Below, piece by piece: positions 1 through 10,791 of a DNA stretch of 64,000 nucleotides. A model generated the notes under the pieces. The model made no database searches. It was not told the DNA's origin and saw only the letters and a list, made by a program, of their open reading frames with translations. Origin of the DNA: Chalciporus piperatus. Lineage: Eukaryota > Basidiomycota > Agaricomycetes > Boletales > Boletaceae. The stretch covers positions 124,001 to 188,000 of the forward strand of contig JBBPTG010000015.1 of NCBI GenBank assembly GCA_038093975.1. Reading direction: 5' to 3'. Numbering within the stretch: position 1 is the stretch's first letter; every line of letters begins with the position of its first letter. Made by a program: the position numbers and the translations under genes.

Positions 1-1252
1 GCAACGGAAGCCCCTTTCTGCATCGACATCATCAGCGAACCAGGCAGTGCGTCCCTCCGCGAGGCCTCGTTCGTCGTCCCACTCCACTTCAATTTCCACT
101 TCCAAGCCCGTCTCCGTGGCCCAGGATACATCCCCAGAAGAAGAGACAGAAGCGGCGGCATTTCTGGAGCTTCTCAGGGATGTATCTCGCCAGTTGGATG
201 TGAACTCGAGGAAGAAACAGCGTCTGGCTGTTCGAACGAAGGAAGAGGAGCGAGAGCGATCCCTGGGAAGGGGCGGGATCGACAATCACATGGGTTCGGA
301 TTCGTCCACGCGAGCGATCATGAAGACCTCGAGCGCCTCTGCAATCATTTCTGTGGCTCCATCAGCAAGGACGCAGAGAATGTCAAGCGCATCTGGGTCT
401 ACCTCAAGCTCTGCGAGTAAACCTCAATCTCGACCGCGCGTCTTGACGAAAACGGCAAGCTTGGGTGCCCCGGGTGTAAATCTGGTGTCAGGAACGTCTA
501 CTCCAGTTTCGCTACCCAGTCCTAACCTTGCCTGTAATCTCAAACCTAAGCCTATTCCCCATAATGCTCTCGCCAGAACCTCCAGTTCATCCAATGTACA
601 TCACAATCTCAGCCGGAAATCTGAACCCGTCGAACCCTCTTCGGAAGACGATGAGCGAGACGACAGCGCGATGCAGGGCATCGTCATTGACCTCACCGAG
701 ACAGATACTGAATGGGATGCAGGTCGTAACTTTGGTCGTCCGACATGTGCAGACACCACCATGTCGATGCAAGTGGACGACGAGGATAGTGACATGGGAA
801 TGGACATGTCGTTCTACCTACCCAAGCCTCCCCCTCAGCTCCACTTTGAACCTAAACCAAAGCCTCTACCGCAGTCCCAAACAACAAGCACCACCTTACG
901 TCCTCCAGCACCCACTCAACGACGCCCGGGCCCACCACCCCTCGGGATGCGTCGTATACCCCAATTCCCATCTTCCCAATTCAGTCACTCACAGGGGCCG
1001 AAGAGCGTAAGCGTTCCACGATTCAAACCCCCGTTGCTGGCCACTGCGGATAGAAGCGGGAGCGGTTCAAAGGTCATCAACACGGCCCCCACTTCGAAGC
1101 AGCCCGCTCGCAGTGGGAGTGCCAAGCGGGAAGAGGAAACACCCCAGAGAGCGCGGGGGACGGGATGGACTCAGGATGCGGATTCGTCATTTGATGTGTC
1201 GTTTGACGTGGATGGAGACGCTCTCGAGGACGTCATGAAAGCTTATGACTGA
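1..1252 (+). CDS. Partial disordered Ser-rich protein, 5' end outside window
   Basis: The reading frame is open from base 2 to the TGA at 1250-1252, so the true start lies left of the window and this is the C-terminal part of a longer protein, about 416 codons. The protein is mostly low complexity: Ser-, Pro- and Arg-rich, with no globular domain I recognise. Two features stand out. Around bases 682-725 it encodes IVIDLTETD, which fits a SUMO-interacting motif (hydrophobic V-I-D-L-T core followed by acids). The last 20 residues are acidic and likely helical, ending in LEDVMKAYD. A nuclear regulatory role is only a guess from the SIM-like motif. I see no intron in this part. Confidence 0.6.
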   Translation, partial: QRKPLSASTSSANQAVRPSARPRSSSHSTSISTSKPVSVAQDTSPEEETEAAAFLELLRDVSRQLDVNSRKKQRLAVRTKEEERERSLGRGGIDNHMGSDSSTRAIMKTSSASAIISVAPSARTQRMSSASGSTSSSASKPQSRPRVLTKTASLGAPGVNLVSGTSTPVSLPSPNLACNLKPKPIPHNALARTSSSSNVHHNLSRKSEPVEPSSEDDERDDSAMQGIVIDLTETDTEWDAGRNFGRPTCADTTMSMQVDDEDSDMGMDMSFYLPKPPPQLHFEPKPKPLPQSQTTSTTLRPPAPTQRRPGPPPLGMRRIPQFPSSQFSHSQGPKSVSVPRFKPPLLATADRSGSGSKVINTAPTSKQPARSGSAKREEETPQRARGTGWTQDADSSFDVSFDVDGDALEDVMKAYD

Positions 1253-1523
1253 CGCGATGGTCGCCTTCGCGCATCCTCTCCCGAGCCAGAGTTGTGTACT
1301 AATCTATCAGATACATGTTTTCATGCAGGTTAATATGTAGTCCCATATAATCGCATCCGTTTTCTTGCCACAACGATTACCTCCCGAGCGAACTATTGAC
1401 CCCTGCATCACATTTCAAGAGCTTCGGAAGGAAATGATCATTGTCGGTTCCGTACTGCAAGTCTACTGAATTCATTTGAGTGTGGTTGGTGATTGCCATA
1501 TTCGGCTTGTGTTATAAGAGAGC

Positions 1524-2237
1524 ATGCCCCTATTTCATATTCTAACCATTACACCATCCTCCAGCATGGCGAATTCTACCCCAACCCAGGGTGGCTCGGA
1601 CGCTGACACCGTAGCCAGCGTTGTCATAGTCTTGACGTCCTTGGTTTTTTATCTTTCGATTTACATGGGCGCATATTATTTCGCACTGGAAAGCGTTGCA
1701 CTCTCTTTCTTCTTCTTCCTAGCGAATGCTCTGGTTCGCAACGGCCATTTAGCAGCAGGCTTCGTTGCATATTGGGGTATCCCTGTCTTTAACAACCTTC
1801 AGATACGCAGAATATGGGGCTATCTACGAACCAGTAAGCGAGCTACGCATTTCATGCTCGTCACGACAACTCATGATCTTGTAGTCCACTCCAATGTTCC
1901 AGAGGACGGAAATGCCACCATTACCTCAAGTCAAGGGTTATCTGATGGTGCCTTGTTCGGCCAAGCTGTGGTTTCGTTGGTTGCGCTGCTTGCGATCAGC
2001 GGTCTCCTCTTCTTCATGTGTAGCTCTCCCATCGAAGACCCTCCTAAAGGAATGGATCAGAAAGCGAAGTGGACTGACTATGATTTGGTTGAGTTGTGGT
2101 ACTGGATCGTCTCCGGTAATGAGAAACTCAAAAAGGCCAAATCTCAGGGTATGTCTTCATTGTATCGTCCCTTTGGATGCCCCACGAGCGACTGATGATA
2201 TGCAGGACATACAGGTCTAGGACCCGAGGCTGCTTGA
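1524..2237 (+). CDS. Small multi-pass membrane protein, function unknown
   Basis: Two exons: 1524-2148 and 2206-2237. The intron has GTATGT at 2149 and TGCAG at 2205, and exon 2 adds only about ten residues before TGA. Translation can start at ATG 1524 or at ATG 1566 (MANSTPT); the second has the more ordinary N-terminus, and I cannot choose between them. The protein is about 205-219 residues. Three to four hydrophobic stretches are visible, around residues 31-58, 60-85 and 148-170, with a short soluble tail containing a Trp-rich segment. No family recognised. Reading without the intron also stays open for 15 codons, so the splice is likely but not proven. Confidence 0.55.
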
Positions 2238-2792
2238 ATGTGTCTTTCAGTACATGTACAGTGTCGTGTCGCTGGTCTTACTGCGATAATGACATGCAAC
2301 GTAGTCGTAGAATTGTTGGGTACGGACCTCTCTTAATGCACAGCCCCTATCCCAATGTTTCAACCCCGTCTCAACATTCGGAACCGTCTGCTTTCTGTGC
2401 AGAGTCTGACTGAGGGATTGGACAGGCCGCCTAGAAGTAGACACCCACCGGTACAACAGAAAGGGGAGTGAAACTGCGAGGCAACTCACGATGGTGAGGG
2501 TTAAACAGCCATGTTGTCGAGCGAAATGGCTCGCAGGTGTAATCACGAAAGGAACCGTTCTCATGGGACGAGCGCTGAGCGTCGACAGGGAAAATATGCA
2601 GAGGTATCGCCGGGGTCAGCAAAGATCGTGGATCTGTACCACGGACTGTTCAACGTCTTCCCATCTGTGTCACGTTAGCGGAAAGGGTATATCCACTGCC
2701 ACTAGCTTTGTGTGGCGGTGCTTATGTCAAGCGCAACAACATCAGCCCACTTTTAGAGCGCATAGGCACGGCATTCACTGACACCGACACCC
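2238..2792. other. Intergenic, no supported gene
   Basis: This 555-bp gap lies between a gene ending at 2237 and ERV25 starting at 2793. Short open frames on both strands show no start context, splice support or recognisable motif. It should hold the ERV25 promoter; I see no clear TATA box. Confidence 0.5.
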
Positions 2793-3619
2793 ATGTTCCC
2801 TACTGCTCGCCTTCTCGCTCTCTTCCTTCTCTTCCTCTCCTCTCTCACAAACGCCATCAAATTCACCATCCCCCCCGCTAAAATCCCAGTAGAAAAGTGC
2901 ATATGGAATGCAGCGCATCCACATGCACTCGTCATCGTCACCGCCAACGTGGGACCGGGACCAGGCCAACGCATTGACATCGAGATCATAGACTCGACAC
3001 CCCAGCGGAACGTGTACCTCTCCAAGAGAGATATCAAAGGGGAGTCGAGGTTGGCGGTCACGGCGCATGCGGAGGGAGAGGTTGGGGTTTGTTTCAAGAA
3101 CCACTTGTCGCCAGGTGTGTGCCACGTCCCCCAAGCTGCCGATTGGGAGAACTCCCCTTGACGGACTGGGCAAACAGATATCAAGATAGACATTGCACGG
3201 AATATGACGCGGACTATCGACCTTGACATTGACATTGGTGCCGATGCGGTCGACTACAAGTACGTCTCTCGTTTCTTTCCGTCCTCGTCGCACTACTTAC
3301 GTCGTATTTCTAGCGCCATTGCGAACCAAGAATCACTTTCAGGGCTCGAGACGGAGATGCGGAAATTAGAGGGCCTCGTGAAAGAGATCGTGGACGAGAT
3401 GGACTATCTTAAGAAACGTGAAGAGAGATTCGCGGACACGAACCGTACGTTGTTCTCTGTGCCTATTTACTTTTTCGTGCTGAAGGTTTTCCGCTAGTTT
3501 CGACGAATCAGCGCGTACAAAACTTTGCATGGCTCACCCTTCTTTCCCTCTTTGGTCTTGGCGCTTGGCAGATCCTCCACCTTCGGTCTTTCTTCAAACG
3601 AAAGTACCTTATTGACTGA
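2793..3619 (+). CDS. ERV25: p24-family COPII cargo receptor, Erv25-like (delta)
   Basis: Four exons: 2793-3114, 3178-3259, 3314-3444 and 3498-3619, giving 218 residues, the usual p24 length. All junctions are GT-AG and keep phase. In order the protein has an N-terminal signal peptide, a luminal GOLD domain with its two cysteines (residues about 37 and 103), a coiled-coil around residues 145-180 (LETEMRKLEGLVKEI), one membrane span, and a short cytosolic tail reading RSFFKRKYLID. The FF pair (COPII binding) and following basic residues (COPI binding) are diagnostic of p24 tails. p24 proteins form heteromers that cycle between ER and Golgi and select cargo such as GPI-anchored proteins. Assignment to the delta (Erv25) branch rests on overall resemblance. 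Confidence 0.9.
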
Positions 3620-3875
3620 GCAGCGTTATAATATGCTATCGCGAGCCTTGTACATGCATACGAATGTTGATGTCTCGGACTGCAATTCACCATCTAACAC
3701 CCAGACTTTACATCCATGGTTCCGATTAGATTTGGATCGTATGTCTACAATTACATGGCGGGGGGCAAGGACGAATGGAGGAAAGCGATAGCTCGAATAT
3801 GTGATGCGTCGAAAAGCAGAAACAGCGAAACGATTTGAACACGAGATGAAATAGTGATCAAAGAGCTACCATGAA

Positions 3876-4664
3876 TTACGATGCATTGTTACTCGGCCAA
3901 GGTGACTGCATGACACCAATCTGATACTCTCCGACCACCGACGACATGGCTCGACCGTACGTGGAGGAAGAAGGGGTCGGCATGGATATCATGACGGCGA
4001 CCTGAACGGTGTCTGGTTGTGGCCGTTCCGGTTGTGGCGGTTTTGGTGGGTGATCCGAGTGTGACGGGCGTCGGGGATTGACAAACGATATCAATTTCGC
4101 TCTCCACCCAGATGACGGGGAGTTTCTCCTGCTCGATGATGTCTTCGGAGAGGACGAAGAAAGCTCGGCCCTATACGACGCCAGCCTAGATCGCGACCAC
4201 AAGAACGCAACAGATATCGGCTATAAACCACATCGACAGCAAGGGGGGCCGATACTAGTATGTCAGCGGAGAACAACCCCACGGGGGATCCATGACATGG
4301 GACTGACCTGGACACCCTCCCAACTGGGCGCGTTGGTGGGGAGCTTTGGGTACGTCCACGTCTCCCAAAATACTGGTCGGACCAGTTTCCGTCTGCCCCT
4401 CTTCCTCCCCCCGAACGGCCCTTCATCCACACCCTGTAGTCTGGCATCCCACGCCGTGCCTATAATTCGGAACCGTCTCCAAGATCCAAGACCGCACCCT
4501 ATGAAGAGGAGGAGGAGCACGACGAACGTGATGACGAACCCGAAAAAGTAGTTAGCGCTGGCGATGCTGGGGTCTGCCGAACTGCCAGTGGAGCTTGCGT
4601 CTGTAGTGGACGTGGGACTGGCTGTCGTGGATGATGATGAGGTGGGTGAGGAAGAAGACGACAT
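3876..4664 (-). CDS. Single-pass membrane protein, W-D/E-x-W family, paralogue 1
   Basis: Two exons on the minus strand, 4664-4308 and 4220-3876, joined in phase 0, giving 233 residues. The intron runs GTCAGT to TATAG. The first 35 residues are almost all Ser/Thr/Ala/Pro. A membrane span follows (residues about 41-65), then an arginine cluster, then the motif PVFWETW just before the splice junction. Exon 2 is disordered and Pro-rich, then carries VQVAVMISMP and GEYQIGVMQSPW near the C-terminus. The same architecture, with the intron in the same place and phase and both C-terminal motifs, recurs at 51912-52624 and 57084-57968. The likely topology is an O-glycosylated outer stub and a cytoplasmic tail. 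Family and function are not recognised. Confidence 0.7.
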
Positions 4665-5326
4665 TACAGTCAGCCTGTGATGTGTAACGCGTTTCGCAAA
4701 AAGTGCGTTTGGTTATAAGGAAGTATATATAACTTGAAGTGGAGCTATTTCCAGTCGGTGAGAGAATGTGCGATATCGATCTGGACTGGGTGCGCTTGAC
4801 GACCAAAGGACTCGGAGTAGTCTGCTGGTGGTAATCTGGACGACTAGCACGAGGTGGTCATGGTTGTGGGTAACGACGAGGTCGTTGTACGGTCGTTGTA
4901 ACGATGGTAGATGACGACGGACCGCGGAACCATCTCATCAAACTTCACTACAACAAACACCGACAGCCTTATGACTTCCTCTGACATTGACAATCGCTCA
5001 CAATCAAATCAGCACGAGGACTCGTATTACACGTACCGCTCCATACCGTTCCAACTCGGATTGTTCCCCTCCTAGATTACCGCGTGCTTAAAACATGACA
5101 TTACATACTTTTGACATACTCCTAGTCACGAGAAGACAGAGCTGATCGTAACTAGTGAACCTATCAATGGGGGTCACCCATATCGGGCGTGTTCCGGCCA
5201 CGCACCAACGAAGGAAATCTCCCCCCCCGTCGATAAGCAAGCGTAGATCTGCTGCTGCCAAGTAACGTATTGTGTTGCTCCTCCTCCTGCTTCCATCTCG
5301 GAGAAACCCAAATACGTCATCCTGCA
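4665..5326. other. Intergenic, no supported gene
   Basis: This 660-bp gap lies between two minus-strand genes. It holds the upstream region of the gene starting at 4664 and the 3' flank of the gene ending at 5327. Nothing with coding character is visible. Confidence 0.5.
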
Positions 5327-6358
5327 TCATGATTGGCCCACAGATACGCGCGAGGGACTGAACCTCCGCACGAATCTTTGCCAGATACTCGGCCTACGTT
5401 CTCTCGTCTGTGATCTCGCAATCCTGGTCCCACTGGCGTTCCTTCCAGGGTCATACTCACGCGCACGGTTGACCAGCACCGAAGCTTGCAATGCCTCTAC
5501 ACGCTCTCCTGATCCGTAACTCGGATGAGGAGATAGGCCACCTGAGCCTCCACCGGGAACGGGAACATGGACCGGGCTGTAATGAACGTCCTGGACAAAG
5601 TCCTCGCTGGACCGTCCGCGTGGTAGCTGTGCAGGTCCAGCATATGACGGTAAATTTTCATGAGCAGTCCTCCTCGAAGGAGAGATCATAGTCATTCCCG
5701 GTGGTGCCTGACGCCCTGGATCCGCGAGGCAAAGGTGTGTTGGAAGCTCGCGATAGAGTGGTGGTGGCACGATAGGAGAAGCGTGTTTGTTCCCCGTGCC
5801 AGACGTCGAGTGGGGTGTCTGACCGTGTGGGATGATTAGCGAAGGAGAGGGCCGCCGCATCAGCGGAGAAGGTGAACGAGAAGGCGGAGGTGGTGGTGCA
5901 AGGGAGATGCCGGGTGCGAGTTCGATGAGACCAACGTCTGGGTCTGGGGCCGTCTGGCCTTTCACAGGCGGCATGTATGCATCGCGTGGTGGGTAGACCC
6001 AGTCTTGGGAAGGGAAAATGATCCCTGGGGGTGGTACGACAGGGGGTAATGGACCTGCGAAGCTGCCTAGCTTCTCATGTCCATAGCGCGTGTCCCATCG
6101 AGGGACAGACGCAGTCGCCGAAGCGTACTTTTGACGCTGTTGTTGTTGTAGTAACTGGTACTCAGGACGAGGACGAGTCTCGTCCTGAAGGATGGATCGC
6201 AAGCGCAAGACAGGATCATCATCAAGAGAATCTGCGCAGTCTGTAGAACCGTCGTCGTATCCGCTCCGACCCAGGCTCTCGCAATCATCGCTATCATACA
6301 CAGATGCGACTTCCCAGTCATCGTTATCCAAGTTGTGTCGATACACAGGAATCGTCAT
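5327..6358 (-). CDS. Disordered Pro/Ser-rich protein, function unknown
   Basis: One uninterrupted frame from ATG at 6358 to the stop at 5327, 343 residues, with no intron needed. The first 45 residues are acidic (YDSDDCESL and further D/E runs). The middle is rich in proline, with PPVVPPPG, APPPPPSRSPSP and LMRRPSPSL. The last 35 residues are strongly basic and aromatic, with IWQRFVRRFSPSR. The acidic N-terminus and basic C-terminus could interact, and poly-proline stretches can bind SH3 or WW domains; both points are inference. I recognise no domain. The length of the single frame and its strongly biased composition support a real gene. Confidence 0.6.
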   Translation of the reverse strand: MTIPVYRHNLDNDDWEVASVYDSDDCESLGRSGYDDGSTDCADSLDDDPVLRLRSILQDETRPRPEYQLLQQQQRQKYASATASVPRWDTRYGHEKLGSFAGPLPPVVPPPGIIFPSQDWVYPPRDAYMPPVKGQTAPDPDVGLIELAPGISLAPPPPPSRSPSPLMRRPSPSLIIPHGQTPHSTSGTGNKHASPIVPPPLYRELPTHLCLADPGRQAPPGMTMISPSRRTAHENLPSYAGPAQLPRGRSSEDFVQDVHYSPVHVPVPGGGSGGLSPHPSYGSGERVEALQASVLVNRAREYDPGRNASGTRIARSQTRERRPSIWQRFVRRFSPSRVSVGQS

Positions 6359-7025
6359 CGTGACAACCTGTGGTTCTGGGTGAAGAGGTCTGAGATACGC
6401 CGAAGAATAAGATGGAGAGATGGACTCGACCAGATATCTAGAAGGTCCAGCCTGCTAGAGGGTGCAGATGTGAACGTCAGTCTGAAAGGCATGGCCACGA
6501 CCACTCCCATTCATATACAACAAGGGTCGAGACACGTTCTGTGGAGACACTGACGCCACGGCGATCCGCCGTGGATAATAGCGGCGGTGCCGCCGGAGAT
6601 TGCAACAAGAGACCATTCTACGCTCGTCATCGATCCAGGTTAAGAGGACGTCCATCTGGACCAACGAGTGTGGGCGCTTCCTGAAGGAATTACGGATACA
6701 AACTCGCAGAGCCACAGTCGTTTCAAGATACCTGAACCGGATAGTGCGTGCATTGTATGACGTTGTCTTTGGCTAGATGAGTGGTCCCTTTGCATGGGAA
6801 GACAACGCGGTAAACGTGCAGCGCAATACGTCCATACATCGAAGAACCCTGTGCTTCGTGAGAGGTGTACAAACAAGCGTGATACCCTCCTATCTTCATC
6901 TTCACAGGGTGGCATGAAGCGGGATGGCTGTGTTAAAGCGCGAGTGCAATCTTTGAGCAAACTGCTTGTGACGCACGTAAATCCACAGTATGACATCGAG
7001 GTTTGACTCACGACGCAAAGTCGTC
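6359..7025. other. Intergenic, no supported gene
   Basis: This 667-bp gap lies between the upstream side of the minus-strand gene starting at 6358 and the 3' end of HEM14 at 7026. Several overlapping short frames exist on both strands, but none has a recognisable motif or splice logic. Confidence 0.5.
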
Positions 7026-8652
7026 CTAGCCCCACTTTCGCCCGACATTCCTTCCTGCTTCAACACAGTCACCGACACTGACGCCTCCAACACCCGCCCC
7101 TACGATTTCCAATCGACCATTCCATGGCTCGGATGCTAGGACTCCTTTCAAGTCCTCCATTCGTTGTAGATGGCCTACGGAGAATAAGGGTATACATCGT
7201 GTATTCGTGTGGACTTTGACAAATACGGGTGGTGGAAGAGGCCGATTAAGCTGGTAAGAGAGTTCTGAGAGAACTGAGGGGATATCAACTTGAGGAGTGG
7301 AGACCGTAGGCGACGCATAGGGACCACCAAGCATCACAGTCATCTTAACGACACCTTGGCCGGTGGATGTGTCCTGAGCTCCAGTCGAAGACGAATCAAA
7401 GACACAACCTAGAATGCCTGAGCCTTTGGCTACAGAATAGCCCTCCGCCGGACGGGGTATGAGGTAACCAAAGCCGTCTGGGTGAAGTGCTGGCGAAGAG
7501 GGTGGAGGAGCAGGGAACACGAGATTGACGACCGTCACTGAAGAGTAAGTGTTGGTTGTAAGATGAGGAAGCGGGGTTGCTGGTGAAAGCACCCCTTGTA
7601 ATTCGTGCAGTGGAAGGGCGGAGACAACATGTGACGGGAAGAGGGTTTCTTGTGATGACGTTGACACCTGGAGAGTTTTAGAATGTGTTAAACTCCAACG
7701 AATACGTTTACCTCGAGACGGTTGCTTCTTGAGTTAAGGCGAAGGCCCATAACCCTTACGCCTCCGTACATGCGCACGTTGGGCTGTTCTCGAAGGTGTT
7801 TCACGAGGGCGTTCACAATCATTCCAATGCCGTCCTGAAAGCTGTACACAGAGACATCACGCATCCTTTCCTGCAAGTCTCCCAAATCATAAGGCACGTC
7901 GGCTTGGCTTGATTGCGAACTGTTGGAAGCACGCATGAATCCAGTCAAAACTGAACCGCGTCCACGCTCTTCTGCGTCCCACATGGAAGGGAACGCCGAA
8001 CGCAGGCTCAGTTTCCTGGAATCCGTAGCATATATTCCATGTACGAGAGCGCTCCCAAAGACTCGAGCAAAGTCCCTCCCGAATCGCCTGGTCAAAAAAT
8101 CATCAACGAATTCATCGTCGGCTCCTGGAGGTCGGTTTGTCCGCTTGAACGGCTCCCGAATAACGGAGAGGAGTATGCGACCAAGGTGTGCCCTCGACGC
8201 TTGGAATGACTTGACGATTTCCAGGGGAGATGTTGGAATACAATGGATTCCCTGGGAGCCTGGGATATGCAAAAAGCGGCTCTTTGCAGCCGCGGAAGTC
8301 TTTGGGACCACGACTAGGGAGGAAGTCAAGTTTAATAGATGAATCTAGTCTTCGGTCAACGTTGTAAACAATATGCTCGATCCAGACATTAGTGACACAC
8401 CAACTCGAGGACGCTCGGTGCGTTGGGACGTAGAGTTCGTGGACCAGCTTCAAGCAGGACCTCTGCTTCTTCTTGGTTTCCAGAACCACTCTTGAAGGTA
8501 AGCTTGACCCTCTCTGAACGTACCCATCCGCCGAAGCGCGTATCCCTATTTATGATCACGATGCGAGCGGTCGGGAAGCGTCGGGAAAGGTGGAAAGCTG
8601 CGGAGAGACCAGTGAGGCCCCCACCAAGTACTGCTATGGATTCAGGCAGCAT
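7026..8652 (-). CDS. HEM14: Protoporphyrinogen oxidase
   Basis: Three exons on the minus strand: 8652-8401, 8344-7712 and 7667-7026, all phase 0, totalling 508 residues. The protein opens with the FAD-binding dinucleotide fold IAVLGGGLTGLSAAFHLSR (residues about 6-24), followed by GGWVRSE and AGPRTLRP, both typical of PPO. The middle holds FGRDFARVFGSALVHGIYA, as in PPO of the amine-oxidase superfamily. The C-terminus has GAGVGGVSVGDCVEAGRNV, the conserved final FAD-contact motif. The enzyme oxidises protoporphyrinogen IX to protoporphyrin IX on the inner mitochondrial membrane, the penultimate step of haem synthesis. The gene diverges from SPC2, with fewer than 200 bp between likely start codons, so the two may share a promoter. 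Confidence 0.93.
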
Positions 8653-8846
8653 TCCGAGCTGTCCAGCTCCAATAGACCAGTACTAGTAACTGATCACTCC
8701 TAGAGTCACAACTGATCATGTCAGGGTCTTGGGGTGACTCCCAAGAAGGAAGGTCTTTCACACCACGTATTCGAACACGTCGCATGCCAAGAGCTGCTTT
8801 GTCTCGTGCCTCCTTCGCCTTACACTCTAAGCGTCCTCGCATCCCT

Positions 8847-9695
8847 ATGCCATCAAAAAATTCAGCCAAGGAGCTCACTCCAGAGCCTTCAGTGCAAGCC
8901 TCGGGTTCTCGTCGAAGTAGCTTTGCCTCGCCTGAAAAACCCCCAGGTCCACTCAGCATACCCGTCTCCGCCGAGGGGCGCGACACCATCAAAGTCAACA
9001 ATGCAAACGTAACAGACCTCAAGAATGCCTGTGATGATGCTCTCAAGCGTGTACGTAGTTCTGACCTATCACCAATGTCGCATTTGTTCACCCGCTATTC
9101 AGTACATCTCGCGTCCGGATTTGTTTAAGCAGATACACCTCCATACGGACGTACGCCTCACGCTCGGTTGGGCAGGCGTGCTTGCCGCCGCTGCGACCGG
9201 ATTGTACGGCTGGAAAGTTGAATTCGAGCAGTCCAAACCCGGTGTTTGGGCCGGTTTCATAATGTACGTGTTGCGTGACTTTCTGCGAGTGATTCCTACC
9301 TCTGACACATGTCCTCGTGCAGTTATGTCATTCTGACGTCCCTGCAAACCCTCTACGCATATTTCATAGAGGGTGATATCGTGTTCGTTGGCAGACGCAA
9401 GACGTTCTCCAAGCGGATAGTAACCGAGCGCATCACGATTTCTTCGCGTACAGCTCCTGCCTCTTCCTCTTCCTCTTCCTCCCAACCATCACCTGTCAAT
9501 TCCCCTTCCTTTTCTTTGAACATCTCCTACGTGCAGTCTACGTCAGGGGGCAAGTCTCTTCTTGCCAAGAACCGTGCGCAAGGCTCCAAGGAGTACAGCG
9601 CATTCTTCGACGAAAACGGTGTTATGGTTCAGGAACTCTTTGAGAAGTGGGTGGGAGAGCTTGTGGAGAGTGCTATGGAGGGGAAGGGCGCTTAG
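8847..9695 (+). CDS. SPC2: Signal peptidase complex subunit 2
   Basis: Three exons: 8847-9050, 9103-9263 and 9323-9695, GT-AG introns, 245 residues. I chose ATG 8847 (MPSKNSAKEL) because it gives a length close to the family; in-frame ATGs at 8718 and 8784 would add up to 43 residues of unconvincing sequence and leave only 65 bp to HEM14. Recognition rests on the motif NVTDLKNACDDALKR before the first membrane span, two adjacent spans (WAGVLAAAATGLYGW and a second hairpin around IIYVILTSLQTLYAYF), and a cytosolic C-terminal domain ending FDENGVMVQELFEKWVGEL. Spc2/Spc25 is a non-catalytic subunit that helps the ER signal peptidase interact with the Sec61 translocon. Confidence 0.85.
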
Positions 9696-9965
9696 ACGTT
9701 GACTCGGATTTTCCTAGGCGATGGGTTGTATACAATATTGTAGGATCCACAATGATATCTTGGAGTTCATTAGGATTGGACGGGCAGACATTTCATTGAG
9801 TCTCAGATATTTGAGATCACAGACAACTCAGGAGTTAACAACGTACGGCTTGGAAGGATAAGGAGCACTCGATTGTTAATGGTACAACAAGGTACATTAG
9901 CAGCATCTGCCGCAAGCAACAATAGGACACTAGGCACAATAAGTAATACGCTATCGATACACTTT

Positions 9966-10539
9966 CTACACTTCCTGACTTTCGAGACTCTGTTTCTTTG
10001 TTTTGGCGGGAAGAAGCTGGAAGCGATGAGCAAGGGATACAAGGTGGATTTATGAAAACTTACTGCGGGGTTGATGTATGGCACCACACCTCCCTCGGAG
10101 ATGATGACGTCGCCGAGTAGTTTGCTCAACCTAACACAACGGTCAGTCGTGGGAGAAACAAGGGAGATGGTAGCACGTACTCTTCGTCATTACGAATGGC
10201 AAGCTGCAGATGCCGAGGGTTGATGCGGCGTTTCTTGTTGTCGCGGGCGGCATTTCCAGCCAGCTCGAGAATTTCTGCAGAGAGATACTCGAGCACGGCG
10301 GCAAGATACACTGGAAGTATTTACTATATTAGACAATGAACAGTATCAAAGGCGCTCATTGGGCGCTCACCTGGTGCACCACTGCCAACACGGCGACCGA
10401 GCACTGATTTCCTGAGCATGCGGTGAATACGGCTCACTGGGAACTGAAGCCCAGCTTTCTGAGCGCGGGACTGTCTCTTTCCGACCTCCTTGACCTTTCC
10501 ACTGAGCTTTCCACCTTTGGCACTGGTTTTTGCGGGCAT
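9966..10539 (-). CDS. Histone H2A, divergent copy (pair 1)
   Basis: Four exons on the minus strand: 10539-10371, 10310-10181, 10130-10064 and 10016-9966, giving 138 residues. The histone fold is clear: [50 protein letters not shown] and NDEELSKLLG. The C-terminus ends in SQEV, the phosphorylatable SQE motif used in DNA-damage signalling, so this is H2A/H2A.X type and not H2A.Z. It differs from the second copy at 32318 in the N-tail, in loop 1 (SVLGRRVG instead of GNYAQRIG) and in having Tyr in VVPYINPA where the other has Phe-Ile-Asn-Pro-Glu. It has one extra intron, placed exactly between INPA and LLP. Introns 1 and 2 match the second copy in position and phase. It diverges from an H2B gene. 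Confidence 0.92.
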
Positions 10540-10791
10540 GTTGGAATGTGAAGGGAGAGGCGGGTCTTTGCGCCTTCACTTCAAGCCTTATCTATTTATA
10601 TTCGAGACGCGCCACTTTGGATCAACAAACGCGTCGTGACGCGAAAACAAAGTTCAACAAACCTAAATGTCACGTGCGGGCTCGTGCGGGGTATATTAGG
10701 GGTGAATCTTAAGCGCGATCTCTTTCTTCTTCTTCGACGATCCATTTTAACTGCTAGAGAAGCCGAGTACACCAAGCGAACAGTTGTCCTA
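10540..10791. promoter_or_regulatory. Bidirectional histone H2A/H2B promoter (pair 1)
   Basis: These 252 bp separate the divergent H2A and H2B start codons. TATA-like boxes face each gene: ctatttata at 10592-10600 (reading TATAAATAG toward H2A) and gtatatta at 10691-10698 toward H2B. Between them lies GATCAACAAACGCG at 10620-10633, repeated on the opposite strand in the second histone promoter, plus a partial copy, gttcaacaaac, at 10652-10662. Shared regulation of the pair is inferred from this layout. Confidence 0.7.

Noticed and set aside
8718..8846. N-terminal extension of SPC2 from ATG 8718
   Set aside because: The extra residues do not resemble the family and would leave only 65 bp between divergent start codons. 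ATG 8847 gives a more normal length.
9966..10063. Truncated H2A ending at a stop just after INPA
   Set aside because: A GTAAGT donor after INPA and an acceptor at 10017 restore LLPAKT and the SQEV ending, so the gene is complete.
9966..10539. Reading the pair-1 H2A gene as H2A.Z because of its divergence
   Set aside because: It has the [15 protein letters not shown] and NDEEL patterns of core H2A and a final exon ending SQEV. H2A.Z lacks that tail.
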